Source of the DNA: an uncultured Bacteroides sp.
GTDB taxonomy: Bacteria; Bacteroidota; Bacteroidia; Bacteroidales; Bacteroidaceae
NCBI RefSeq assembly: GCF_963675905.1
Contig: NZ_OY780936.1
Coordinates: 2,613,946-2,677,945 of the forward strand
Reading direction: 5' to 3'
DNA: 64,000 bases
The notes under the pieces were generated by a model, which saw only the letters and a program-made list of their open reading frames with translations, was not told where the DNA came from and did not search any database. Made by a program: the position numbers and the translations under genes. Shown in pieces: positions 46,958-55,820 of the stretch (the stretch's first letter is position 1; each line of letters starts with the position of its first letter).

Positions 46958-48676
46958 ATGAGTCACAAATGGAATTATCAACCTCCTACACAAGAACAGA
47001 AAGAAGCAAGCCTGAATTTATCCGGCGAATTAGGGATTAGCCCAATTTTAGGAGAACTTCTTTTCCAGCGAGGAATTGAAACCGCCGCAGAGGCTAGAAA
47101 ATTCTTCCGTCCACAGCTGCAGGACCTTCATGACCCTTTCCTGATGAAAGACATGGATGTGGCTGTTGATCGGCTCAATCAGGCCATGGGACGGAAAGAA
47201 CGTATATTGATATATGGAGATTATGATGTAGACGGTACAACTGCTGTTGCGCTAGTCTATAAGTTTATTCAACAATTCTATTCAAATATTGACTATTACA
47301 TTCCCGACCGTTATAGCGAAGGATATGGAGTTTCTACTCAAGGAATCGACTTTGCCGCCGAAACAGGGGTTAGTCTTATCATTGTGCTCGATTGTGGAAT
47401 AAAGGCAATTGATGAAATAACTTATGCCAAGGAAAAGGGTATTGATTTCATTATCTGCGATCACCATGTGCCGGATAATGTTCTGCCACCTGCCGTTGCT
47501 ATTCTGAATGCAAAGCGGGAAGATAACACTTATCCCTACACTCACCTTTCCGGTTGCGGAGTAGGTTTTAAATTTATGCAGGCATTTGCCATGAACAATG
47601 GAATTGATTTTCACCAGCTTACTCCATTGCTCGACCTGGTCGCTGTAAGTATTGCCTCAGATATTGTGCCTATTATGGGAGAAAACCGTATTCTGGCCTA
47701 CCATGGATTAAAGCAATTAAATGCTAATCCAAGCATCGGGCTGAAAGCTATTATTGATATTTGCGGACTAAACGAAAAAGAAGTCACCATGAGTGATATT
47801 GTTTTCAAGATTGGTCCTCGCATAAATGCTTCCGGAAGGATACAGAATGGTAAGGAAGCTGTTGATCTTCTTACAGAGAAGGATTATTCTCTCGCTCTGG
47901 AAAAAAGCAATCAGATAAACCAATACAACGAGACTCGCAAAGATCTTGACAAGACCATGACAGAAGAGGCCAACAATATTGTTGACCGCCTGGAAGGTTT
48001 AGCCAGCCGTCGCTCAATAGTGCTCTATAATGAAGAGTGGCACAAAGGAGTAATTGGCATTGTAGCTTCAAGACTGACAGAGATTTATTACCGTCCTGCA
48101 GTAGTACTAACCAGAACCAACAACATGGCAACCGGTTCGGCCCGCTCTGTCTCAGGATTTGATGTATATAAAGCTATTGAATATTGCCGGGATTTACTCG
48201 AAAATTTTGGTGGCCATACTTATGCTGCCGGACTTTCAATGAAGGTTGAAAATGTAGAAAAGTTCACTCAACGGTTTGAGAAATTTGTTTCTGATCATAT
48301 TCTGCCCGAACAACAAAATGCAGTAATCAGCATTGATGCAGAAATTGATTTTAAAGATATTAATTCACGCTTCTTTTCCGATCTGAAAAAGTTTAATCCT
48401 TTTGGTCCGGAAAACCATAGACCTATTTTCTGTACACACAATGTGTACGATTATGGTACTAGCAAAGTAGTAGGCAGAGAACAGGAACATATCAAGCTCG
48501 AACTGGTAGATAACAAGTCAAACAATGTAATGAATGGAATTGCCTTTGGACAAAGTTCACAAGCTCGTTATATCAAGACAAAGCGATCCTTTGACATTTG
48601 CTATGCCATAGAAGAAAACACTCATAAACGCGGAGAAATTCAACTTATCATTGAAGATATAAAGCCTACAGAATAA
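46958..48676 (+). CDS. recJ: Single-stranded-DNA exonuclease RecJ
   Basis: A 572-residue DHH-family 5'-3' exonuclease for single-stranded DNA in recombination and mismatch repair. Motifs: YGDYDVDGTTAVAL (metal ligands), VLDCGIKAIDEI, the DHH box ICDHHVPDN, and the C-terminal DHHA1 region with NEEWHKGVIGIVASRLTE and GGHTYAAGLS. Length standard. It is directly followed by recQ (two bases apart), a functional pair in RecF-type recombination. Confidence 0.96.
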   Translation: MSHKWNYQPPTQEQKEASLNLSGELGISPILGELLFQRGIETAAEARKFFRPQLQDLHDPFLMKDMDVAVDRLNQAMGRKERILIYGDYDVDGTTAVALVYKFIQQFYSNIDYYIPDRYSEGYGVSTQGIDFAAETGVSLIIVLDCGIKAIDEITYAKEKGIDFIICDHHVPDNVLPPAVAILNAKREDNTYPYTHLSGCGVGFKFMQAFAMNNGIDFHQLTPLLDLVAVSIASDIVPIMGENRILAYHGLKQLNANPSIGLKAIIDICGLNEKEVTMSDIVFKIGPRINASGRIQNGKEAVDLLTEKDYSLALEKSNQINQYNETRKDLDKTMTEEANNIVDRLEGLASRRSIVLYNEEWHKGVIGIVASRLTEIYYRPAVVLTRTNNMATGSARSVSGFDVYKAIEYCRDLLENFGGHTYAAGLSMKVENVEKFTQRFEKFVSDHILPEQQNAVISIDAEIDFKDINSRFFSDLKKFNPFGPENHRPIFCTHNVYDYGTSKVVGREQEHIKLELVDNKSNNVMNGIAFGQSSQARYIKTKRSFDICYAIEENTHKRGEIQLIIEDIKPTE

Positions 48677-48678
48677 AA

Positions 48679-50586
48679 ATGGCGGAGAATTACCGTGACA
48701 TACTGAAACAATACTGGGGATACTCTCACTTCCGTGATTTGCAGGAAGAGATTATAAACAGTATCGGTGAGGGAAAAGATACACTTGGATTAATGCCTAC
48801 CGGTGGGGGTAAGTCAATTACTTTTCAGGTACCAGCTCTTGCAAAAGAAGGTATCTGTATTGTAATAACTCCTCTTATTGCCTTGATGAAAGATCAGGTA
48901 GATAACCTGAAGAAACGGGGAATAAAAGCTATGGCTGTTTATTCCGGAATGACACGGAAAGAGATACTTATAGCGTTAGAAAACTGTATTTTCGGTGATT
49001 ACAAGTTTCTATACATTTCTCCCGAAAGGCTTGACACAGAAATCTTTCAGCTGAAATTGCGGAGCATGAAAGTGAGTATGATTACGGTTGATGAATCTCA
49101 CTGCATCTCCCAATGGGGATACGACTTCCGTCCAGCTTACTTAAAAATTGCCGACATCAGAAGTCTGCTTCCAGGTGTTCCCGTTCTGGCACTGACAGCA
49201 ACAGCTACTCCGGAAGTAGTAAAAGACATTCAGGAAAGGCTTCACTTCCCAAGGGAAAACGTCTTTCGCATGAGTTTCGAGCGGAAAAATCTGGCTTATA
49301 TCGTTCGCAAAACAGATAATAAGCAAGACGAACTGCTACACATTCTAAGCAAAGTGCCTGGCACAGCAATTGTATATGCCCGCAGTCGTAAAAGGACCAA
49401 GGATACTGCTGATTTTTTACGAAAAGCAGGCATATCATCCAATTTTTATCATGCCGGATTAAACAATGAAACAAAAGATATCCGTCAGAAACAATGGCAA
49501 ACAGGGGAATTCCGGGTAATGGTTGCCACTAACGCCTTTGGTATGGGTATTGATAAGGCAGACGTAAGACTGGTTGTTCATGTTGATTTACCCGATTCAC
49601 CCGAAGCTTACTTTCAGGAAGCCGGTCGTGCCGGTCGAGACGGGAAGAAAGCATATGCAGTAATTCTCTATTCCAAATCGGATAAAGCAACACTCAACAA
49701 ACGTGTGTCTGATACTTTCCCAGAGAAAGAGTATATCAAGCAAATCTATGAACACCTGAACTACTATTATCAGATGGCAATGGGCGACGGACTAGGCAGA
49801 ATATACGACTTCAGTCTGGAACAGTTCTGCCGAAATTTCAAGCATTTCCCCGTTCCGGCAGATGGTGCACTAAAAATCCTGACTCAGGCCGGATATATAG
49901 AATATACTGATGAACAAGACAATGCTTCAAGACTGATATTTACTGTAGGAAGGAATGAACTCTATAAGTTCCGTGAGATGGGGCCTGAAGTAGAAGCGCT
50001 TCTTCAGGCTATACTTCGCTCCTACACCGGAATTTTCACTGATTATGCTTATATTAGTGAAGAATCACTAGCCATTCGTCTCAATATAACCCGGGAAAGA
50101 ATTTATGAGATACTTGTCTATTTATCTAAACGCCGAATTATAGACTATATACCTCACAAGAAAACACCTTATATTATATATACTCGTGAGCGAGTTGAGC
50201 TCCACCACCTTCATATCCCAAAAGAAGTGTATGAAGAAAGAAAAGAGAGATATGTAAAACGTATCAATGCAATGCTGGAATACGTCACAACAGATAACGC
50301 TTGCCGCAGCCGAATGCTGCTTCGCTATTTCGGAGAAAAGAATGAGCACAACTGTAAGCAGTGCGATGTTTGTCTGCAGAAGAATAAAAGCGGATTAAAA
50401 CAAGCTGATTTTGACGAACTTGCATCCCAGATATTTACCGTATTAAAAGAAAAGAGCATGACACCGGCCGAGATAGTCAGGAAACTTAATCTTGAACCGG
50501 ACAGAATAAGCATTGTTATCCAGTACTTACTGGATGAAGGAAAATTAAATATTAAAGACGGATTTATAAACAATTCAGTAAATTGA
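48679..50586 (+). CDS. recQ: ATP-dependent DNA helicase RecQ
   Basis: A 635-residue superfamily 2 helicase that unwinds DNA 3'-5' and works with RecJ. Motifs: LMPTGGGKSITFQVPAL (Walker A), TVDESHCISQWGYDFRP (DExH box), LTATATPEV, and QEAGRAGRDG (motif VI). The zinc-binding CRSRMLLRYFGEKNEHNCKQCDVC and the RQC winged helix follow. No clear HRDC domain is seen at the end, so it is a short form, as in other Bacteroidetes. Confidence 0.96.
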   Translation: MAENYRDILKQYWGYSHFRDLQEEIINSIGEGKDTLGLMPTGGGKSITFQVPALAKEGICIVITPLIALMKDQVDNLKKRGIKAMAVYSGMTRKEILIALENCIFGDYKFLYISPERLDTEIFQLKLRSMKVSMITVDESHCISQWGYDFRPAYLKIADIRSLLPGVPVLALTATATPEVVKDIQERLHFPRENVFRMSFERKNLAYIVRKTDNKQDELLHILSKVPGTAIVYARSRKRTKDTADFLRKAGISSNFYHAGLNNETKDIRQKQWQTGEFRVMVATNAFGMGIDKADVRLVVHVDLPDSPEAYFQEAGRAGRDGKKAYAVILYSKSDKATLNKRVSDTFPEKEYIKQIYEHLNYYYQMAMGDGLGRIYDFSLEQFCRNFKHFPVPADGALKILTQAGYIEYTDEQDNASRLIFTVGRNELYKFREMGPEVEALLQAILRSYTGIFTDYAYISEESLAIRLNITRERIYEILVYLSKRRIIDYIPHKKTPYIIYTRERVELHHLHIPKEVYEERKERYVKRINAMLEYVTTDNACRSRMLLRYFGEKNEHNCKQCDVCLQKNKSGLKQADFDELASQIFTVLKEKSMTPAEIVRKLNLEPDRISIVIQYLLDEGKLNIKDGFINNSVN

Positions 50587-50595
50587 TTATTTTTG
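50563..50595 (+). promoter_or_regulatory. Promoter of the TPR gene inside the recQ end
   Basis: TTTA (50563-50566), 21 bases, then TATTTTTG (50588-50595). It lies across the recQ stop and excludes the in-frame codon at 50593 as the start of the next gene, favouring ATG at 50626. Confidence 0.45.
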
Positions 50596-50625
50596 TCCTC
50601 AGTAAAAACGAATAAAAATCATATT

Positions 50626-51585
50626 ATGGCAAACTTTTTTAAAACCTTCTTCACAGGCAACTCAGTAGAGTCAGAAGACGATAAAGCTAAAGCAGAGAAA
50701 AAGAACTTCGAGTTATTCAAATATGACGGAATGCGTGCCGAACGTATCGGGCAGATTGACTATGCCATCAAATGTTATAACGAAGCTTTGGCAATTCAAG
50801 ACGATTTCGAAACTCTTGATTACCTGTCCAAAGCATACATACATCAGAATAATCCGGAAGAAGCAATAAAAACCTTGCATAAAATGATTGACGTTGATCC
50901 AGGTGTAGCCTCAACTTATCTGACTTTGGCAAATCTTTGCTACATACAAGAAGATTATCAAAATACAATTGATTATTGTATCAAAACTATTGAGCTAGAA
51001 GAAAATAACCTTGCAGCTTATCTGTTACTAGCTAGAGGTAACCGTGGCCAGAAAGATAACATCAATGCAATTATTAATCTTTCAACGGTTATTTCCATCA
51101 AAGACGATTTTGCTCAGGCCTACCTTCTTCGTGCTGAGATTTTAAAAGAAATGAACGAATATTCTAGTGCCTTGGAAGATGTAGAAAAAGTACTGGAACT
51201 AATGCCGGAAGAAGAAGCCGCTTATCTGCTTCGGGGAAAACTTAAGGAGCAGAATGAGTTATTTGATGAAGCCAGCGCCGATTATAGTAATGTTATAGAG
51301 CTCAATCCATTTAACGAACAGGCATATTTATACCTTGGACAGTTACTTATCACCGAAAAAAAATATGCCGAAGCTATTGAACATTTTGACGAAGCAATAG
51401 AGTTGAAAGAAAACTTCAGTCAGGCCTATCACGAACGTGGACGTGCCAAATTCCTTAACAATGACAAAGAAGGCTCACTTGAAGATATGAAGAAAGCAAT
51501 GGAACTTGATCCCAAAGCAGAAGAAAATGTAAACGGTCAATTCAATAACTTTGCAGATATGTATTCCGGGGCAAAAATATTCTAA
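50626..51585 (+). CDS. Cytoplasmic tetratricopeptide-repeat protein
   Basis: A 319-residue soluble protein composed almost wholly of about eight TPR units (for example GQIDYAIKCYNEALAIQ, NPEEAIKTLHKMIDVDP, EYSSALEDVEKVLELMP, KYAEAIEHFDEAIELK). It has no signal peptide. TPR arrays bind other proteins; the partner is unknown. ATG at 50626 is preferred because a promoter box overlaps an earlier in-frame codon. It follows recJ-recQ but has its own promoter. Confidence 0.85.
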   Translation: MANFFKTFFTGNSVESEDDKAKAEKKNFELFKYDGMRAERIGQIDYAIKCYNEALAIQDDFETLDYLSKAYIHQNNPEEAIKTLHKMIDVDPGVASTYLTLANLCYIQEDYQNTIDYCIKTIELEENNLAAYLLLARGNRGQKDNINAIINLSTVISIKDDFAQAYLLRAEILKEMNEYSSALEDVEKVLELMPEEEAAYLLRGKLKEQNELFDEASADYSNVIELNPFNEQAYLYLGQLLITEKKYAEAIEHFDEAIELKENFSQAYHERGRAKFLNNDKEGSLEDMKKAMELDPKAEENVNGQFNNFADMYSGAKIF

Positions 51586-51640
51586 AACTTACTATTTAAA
51601 ACAAAAAGCTCTTTTTTTTTGAAAAAAACTAGCTATTTTA

Positions 51641-51670
51641 TTTGTTATTCCAATAAAAGTCGTACATTTG
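51641..51670 (+). promoter_or_regulatory. Promoter of the phe/tyr leader and operon
   Basis: TTTG (51641-51644), 18 bases, then TACATTTG (51663-51670), a full -7 match. Transcription would start near 51677, giving a leader of about 190 bases before pheA, including the leader peptide and attenuator. Confidence 0.65.
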
Positions 51671-51696
51671 TCCCTGAATTATTACAGAAGACAGAA

Positions 51697-51783
51697 ATGA
51701 AATTATTCTCTTATACATATTCATTCTTTTTTTACTTTTACTTTAGCCAGAAAGTAGAGCGGGAATTTGTATGTGTAAATTAA
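51697..51783 (+). CDS. Phe/Tyr-rich leader peptide (pheL-like)
   Basis: A 28-residue open frame, MKLFSYTYSFFFYFYFSQKV and eight more residues, ending in TAA at 51781-51783. Of the first 16 residues, 6 are Phe and 4 are Tyr. It lies between the operon promoter and a strong terminator and has no other plausible role. The region that codes for residues 21-23 (GAGCGGGA, 51757-51764) can pair with the 5' arm of the terminator. This is the arrangement of ribosome-stalling attenuation sensing charged tRNA-Phe and perhaps tRNA-Tyr. Confidence 0.85.
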   Translation: MKLFSYTYSFFFYFYFSQKVEREFVCVN

Positions 51784-51849
51784 GAACATAAATAACAAAA
51801 AGAAATAAACATAAAAATCCCGCTCCTTACTTAGGAAGCGGGATTTTTT
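51757..51849 (+). promoter_or_regulatory. Attenuator with competing antiterminator
   Basis: Terminator: AAATCCCGCT (51815-51824) with AGCGGGATTT (51837-51846), loop of 12, then a run of T. Antiterminator: GAGCGGGA (51757-51764, inside the leader peptide) is an exact complement of TCCCGCTC (51818-51825). The two pairings exclude each other. A ribosome stalled at the Phe/Tyr codons (up to ~51744) would leave 51757-51764 free to pair and prevent termination; a ribosome at the stop codon would cover it and allow the terminator to form. Confidence 0.85.
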
Positions 51850-51869
51850 GTTTTACACAATTACTCAAT

Positions 51870-52712
51870 ATGAAAAAGATAGCCATACAAGGAACAAAGG
51901 GTTCATTTCATGATATAGCAGCTCATAAGTTATTCCCTGATGAAGCAATTCAGTTGATTTGCTGTGCACATTTTCAGGATGTTTTTGATGCAGTAAAAGC
52001 CGACAGTCAGGTTATTGGTTTGGTTGCTATTGAAAACACCATTGCCGGTAGCCTTCTGCAAAATCACGAATTGCTGCGTAAAAGTCAACTGCAGATCATC
52101 GGAGAATACAAATTACGCATTTCCCACTGCTTAGTTTGCCTGCCCGATGAGGACTGGAAAGATATTGTGGAAGTTAACTCTCACCCCATCGCATTAATGC
52201 AATGTCAGGAGTTCCTCGATAGCCATCCCAGCTTCAAGGTTGTAGAAGCAGAAGACACGGCAAAGAGTGCAGAAATGATAAAGAAAAAGAATCTAAGAGG
52301 CCATGCCGCCATCTGTTCCAAAGCCGCAGCCGAGATCTACGGAATGAAAGTCCTACAGGAAGGTATTGAGACCAACAAGCATAACTTCACCCGCTTCCTT
52401 GTTATAGCAGATCCCTGGATGGCAGATGACTTCCGAAAAGAAAAAAACATCAATAAAGCAAATATCGTTTTCTCATTAGCCCACACTGAAGGGAGTCTTT
52501 CCCAGGTTCTTTCAATTCTATCTTTCTACAACATCAATCTCACAAAAATACAATCGTTGCCAATCATTGGCCGGGAATGGGAATATCTTTTTTATGTAGA
52601 CATAGCTTTTAAAGATTATCTAAGATACAAGCAAGCTATCGACGCAATAACACCATTAATCAAAGAACTAAGAATACTAGGAGAATATGAAGAAGGGAAA
52701 TCAAGTATTTAA
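51870..52712 (+). CDS. pheA: Prephenate dehydratase
   Basis: A 280-residue enzyme that converts prephenate to phenylpyruvate in phenylalanine synthesis. The catalytic domain begins IAIQGTKGSFHDIAA and includes NFTRFLVIAD with the catalytic Thr-Arg-Phe. The C-terminal ACT domain (EGSLSQVLSILSFYNINLTKI) has QSLP where feedback-regulated enzymes have ESRP. No chorismate mutase domain is fused here; that is on the DAHP synthase two genes on. It is first behind the attenuator, and its end overlaps the aminotransferase start by 26 bases. Confidence 0.95.
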   Translation: MKKIAIQGTKGSFHDIAAHKLFPDEAIQLICCAHFQDVFDAVKADSQVIGLVAIENTIAGSLLQNHELLRKSQLQIIGEYKLRISHCLVCLPDEDWKDIVEVNSHPIALMQCQEFLDSHPSFKVVEAEDTAKSAEMIKKKNLRGHAAICSKAAAEIYGMKVLQEGIETNKHNFTRFLVIADPWMADDFRKEKNINKANIVFSLAHTEGSLSQVLSILSFYNINLTKIQSLPIIGREWEYLFYVDIAFKDYLRYKQAIDAITPLIKELRILGEYEEGKSSI

Positions 52713-53871
52713 CATCGCACCTGCTTCAAGACTGAACAGCGTAAGCGAATACTACTTCTCCAGAAAGCTGAAGGAAGTAGCGCAAATGAATGCAGAAGGG
52801 AAACAGGTCATTAGTCTGGGAATTGGAAGTCCCGACCTGCCTCCTTCAAATGACACTCTGCAGACCATGTGTGAACAAACAATGCGCAATGATGTACATG
52901 GTTACCAACCTTACACCGGTATACCAGAGCTTCGTAAAGGATTCTCCGATTGGTATAAAAAATGGTATAATGTTGATTTAAACCCTAACACAGAAATACA
53001 GCCCCTGATTGGCTCCAAAGAAGGAATCCTTCATGTAACGCTTGCTTTTGTGAATCCGGGAGAACAAGTTTTGGTTCCAAACCCAGGTTATCCTACCTAC
53101 ACTTCACTCAGTAAGTTATTAGGTGCCGAAGTTGTTGCATACAATCTGAAAGAAGAAAACGGATGGATGCCCGATTTTGAAGAACTGGAAAAGATGGATC
53201 TGAGCAATGTAAAACTGATGTGGACCAACTATCCAAATATGCCTACAGGGGCCAATGCTTCTATGGACTTATATGAGAAATTAGTAGCCTTTGCCCGTAA
53301 ACACAATATTGTTGTTGTAAACGACAATCCATACAGTTTTATCCTGAATGATAAACCTTTGAGCCTTTTAAGTGTTGAAGGTGCTAAGGAGTGCTGCATT
53401 GAATTTAACTCAATGAGTAAAAGTCACAATATGCCGGGATGGCGTGTGGGAGTAATTGCAACCAATGCACAGTTCATCCAATGGATATTGAAAGTAAAGA
53501 GCAATATCGATTCCGGCATGTTCCGCCCATTGCAACTCGCTGCAGCAAAAGCTTTAAGTTGCGAAGCATCCTGGTACACCGAAATGAACAGCGTTTACCG
53601 TAAACGCCGTAAATTAGCAGGCGAAATTATGCACGCTTTAGGTTGCACTTACGATGAAAGTCAGGTTGGAATGTTCCTTTGGGGTAAAGTTCCTGAATCC
53701 TGTGAAAATGTGGAAGCATTTACCGACAAGGTACTTTACGAAGCAAACGTTTTTGTTACCCCCGGATTTATATTCGGAAGTAACGGAGCAAGATACATTC
53801 GCCTTTCCCTGTGCTGCAATGAAGAAATGCTGGCAAATGCACTGGAAAGAATTAAAAACATGAATAAATAA
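52687..53871 (+). CDS. Class I/II aminotransferase (aromatic or aspartate type)
   Basis: A 394-residue PLP enzyme. The fold and motifs LGIGSPDLPPSNDTL, YTGIPELRKGFSDWY, NYPNMPTGANAS and the PLP lysine in NSMSKSHNMPGWRVG match the aspartate/aromatic aminotransferase group. Its place between pheA and the DAHP synthase gene indicates it makes phenylalanine and tyrosine from their keto acids. Annotated elsewhere under various names, so no symbol is given. The start overlaps pheA. Confidence 0.9.
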   Translation: MKKGNQVFNIAPASRLNSVSEYYFSRKLKEVAQMNAEGKQVISLGIGSPDLPPSNDTLQTMCEQTMRNDVHGYQPYTGIPELRKGFSDWYKKWYNVDLNPNTEIQPLIGSKEGILHVTLAFVNPGEQVLVPNPGYPTYTSLSKLLGAEVVAYNLKEENGWMPDFEELEKMDLSNVKLMWTNYPNMPTGANASMDLYEKLVAFARKHNIVVVNDNPYSFILNDKPLSLLSVEGAKECCIEFNSMSKSHNMPGWRVGVIATNAQFIQWILKVKSNIDSGMFRPLQLAAAKALSCEASWYTEMNSVYRKRRKLAGEIMHALGCTYDESQVGMFLWGKVPESCENVEAFTDKVLYEANVFVTPGFIFGSNGARYIRLSLCCNEEMLANALERIKNMNK

Positions 53872-53892
53872 AAACATAAAAATATACTCAAA

Positions 53893-54954
53893 ATGGAATT
53901 AGAATCTATTTTATTACCAGGAGTGGAAGCAAAACGACCAATCGTAATTGCAGGTCCATGTAGCGCAGAAACTAGAGAACAAGTGATGGAAACAGCTAAG
54001 CAATTGGCTAGTAGAGGAATTAAGATTTTCCGCGCCGGAATCTGGAAACCACGTACCAAACCGGGAGGCTTCGAAGGTGTAGGTGTTGAAGGTCTCTCTT
54101 GGTTGCAAGAGGTAAAAAAGGAAACCGGAATGTACGTTTCTACCGAAGTAGCTACAGCAAAACATGTGGAAGAAGCATTAAAACACAACATTGACATTCT
54201 TTGGATAGGCGCCCGCACTTCAGCAAATCCTTTTGCAGTACAGGAAATTGCAGATGCACTTCAAGGTGTAGACATCCCTGTATTAATTAAAAACCCGGTA
54301 AATCCCGACCTTGAATTATGGATTGGTGCTCTGGAGCGTCTTCACAATGCAGGAATAAAGCGTCTTGGAGCAATTCACCGCGGATTCAGTACATACGATA
54401 AAAAGATATATAGAAATCTTCCTCAATGGCACATTCCAATTGAGCTACGTCGCCGTATACCTAATTTGCCAATATTCTGTGATCCTAGTCACATTGGAGG
54501 AAAGCGCGAACTTATCGCTCCACTCTGCCAGCAAGCAATGGACTTGAATTTCGACGGATTGATTATTGAATCACACTGCAACCCTGATGTAGCTCTCAGT
54601 GATGCTTCACAGCAGGTTACTCCTGACATCTTAGATTATATCCTTAACCTTTTGGTTATCCGTAACGAAACTCAAACTACAGAAAGCCTTGCAGAGTTAA
54701 GAAGACAGATTGATGATTGCGATAACTCATTGCTCGAAACACTGGCAAAAAGAATGAGAATCAGCCGCGAAATTGGAACTTTCAAAAAAGAGCACAATAT
54801 GACTATCCTTCAAACCGGACGTTATGATGAGATTCTTTCAAAAAGAGGAGCGCAAGGTGAAGAATTCGGTATGGATGCAGAATTTGTAAAATCAGTATTC
54901 GAGGCAATCCATGAAGAATCAGTTCGTCAGCAAATGGAAGTTATAAACAAGTAA
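53893..54954 (+). CDS. Bifunctional DAHP synthase and chorismate mutase
   Basis: A 353-residue fusion. The first ~255 residues are a DAHP synthase of the KDO8P-synthase-like type (VIAGPCSAETREQVMETA, KPRTKPGGFEGVG, GAIHRGFSTYDKK, FCDPSHIGGKRELIAPL), catalysing the first step of the shikimate pathway. Residues ~262-353 are an AroQ chorismate mutase (LAELRRQIDDCDNSLLETLAKRM, and FVKSVFEAIHEESVRQQ), which makes prephenate. Both products feed the flanking pheA and tyrA enzymes. Fusion is usual in Bacteroidetes. Confidence 0.95.
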   Translation: MELESILLPGVEAKRPIVIAGPCSAETREQVMETAKQLASRGIKIFRAGIWKPRTKPGGFEGVGVEGLSWLQEVKKETGMYVSTEVATAKHVEEALKHNIDILWIGARTSANPFAVQEIADALQGVDIPVLIKNPVNPDLELWIGALERLHNAGIKRLGAIHRGFSTYDKKIYRNLPQWHIPIELRRRIPNLPIFCDPSHIGGKRELIAPLCQQAMDLNFDGLIIESHCNPDVALSDASQQVTPDILDYILNLLVIRNETQTTESLAELRRQIDDCDNSLLETLAKRMRISREIGTFKKEHNMTILQTGRYDEILSKRGAQGEEFGMDAEFVKSVFEAIHEESVRQQMEVINK

Positions 54955-54967
54955 AGCAACAATCAAC

Positions 54968-55741
54968 ATGAGAATATTAATTCTTGGAGCCGGAAAAATG
55001 GGCTCCTTCTTTACAGATGTATTAAGTTTCCAGCACGAAACAGCCGTATACGACGTTAATCCACAACAACTTCGCTTTGTATACAACACGTATCGTTTCA
55101 CCACGCTGGAAGAGATAAAGGAGTTTGAGCCAGAACTTGTAATCAATGCAGTAACCGTAAAATATACACTGGAAGCTTTCAAACAGATCCTCCCTGTTTT
55201 GACAAAAGATTGTATTCTAAGTGATATTGCAAGTGTAAAGACAGGATTAAAGAAATTCTATCAGGAAAGCGGATTCCGTTACGTATCCTCTCATCCTATG
55301 TTTGGTCCTACATTTGCCAGTCTCAGCAATTTGTCAAGTGAAAGTGCCATCATCATTTCAGAAAGTGATCATCTGGGAAAAGTATTCTTTAAAGACCTAT
55401 ACAACTCACTTAGTCTGAATATCTTTGAATATACATTCGATGAGCATGATGAGACTGTAGCTTATTCACTCTCCATTCCTTTTGTTTCTACCTTTGTCTT
55501 TGCAGCGGTAATGAAACATCAGGAAGCACCGGGCACTACATTCAAAAAGCACATGGCTATAGCCAAAGGTTTGATGAGTGAGGATGATTATTTACTTCAG
55601 GAGATCCTTTTCAACCCACGTACTCCTGCGCAAGTAGAGAATATACGTCGTGAGCTGAAAGAAGTTTTGGAAATTATCACCAATAAGGATGCCGACAGAT
55701 TGAAAAAGTATCTTACTAAAATTCGTAAGAACATTCAATAA
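54968..55741 (+). CDS. tyrA: Prephenate dehydrogenase
   Basis: A 257-residue NAD-dependent oxidoreductase that turns prephenate into 4-hydroxyphenylpyruvate for tyrosine. The Rossmann motif is ILGAGKMGSFF near the start; IASVKTGLKKF and SSHPMFGPTF carry the conserved SHPMFGP of the family. It is the last gene of the operon. The terminator follows at 55758-55803, and a degraded duplicate of its last ~130 bases plus terminator lies at 57360-57553. Confidence 0.93.
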   Translation: MRILILGAGKMGSFFTDVLSFQHETAVYDVNPQQLRFVYNTYRFTTLEEIKEFEPELVINAVTVKYTLEAFKQILPVLTKDCILSDIASVKTGLKKFYQESGFRYVSSHPMFGPTFASLSNLSSESAIIISESDHLGKVFFKDLYNSLSLNIFEYTFDEHDETVAYSLSIPFVSTFVFAAVMKHQEAPGTTFKKHMAIAKGLMSEDDYLLQEILFNPRTPAQVENIRRELKEVLEIITNKDADRLKKYLTKIRKNIQ

Positions 55742-55803
55742 ACTTAAAATAACCAATTAAAAGGCTCAAAACGCATTGTTTTCAATGTGGATTGAGCCTT
55801 TAT
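55610..55803 (+). repeat. tyrA 3' end plus terminator, copy 1 (original)
   Basis: This segment recurs as an imperfect direct copy at 57360-57553. Shared landmarks include CAATAAGGATGCCGACAGAT, AAAATTCGTAAGAACATTC and the terminator pair AAAGGCTCAA/TTGAGCCTTT. This copy is in frame and complete. Confidence 0.85.
55758..55803 (+). terminator. Terminator of the pheA-tyrA operon
   Basis: AAAAGGCTCAA and TTGAGCCTTT form the stem, with CGCATTG/CAATGTG pairing partly inside, followed by a T-rich tail. It may also work for the convergent LuxR gene. Confidence 0.88.
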
Positions 55804-55820
55804 TATTTTTTTTAAGGATT

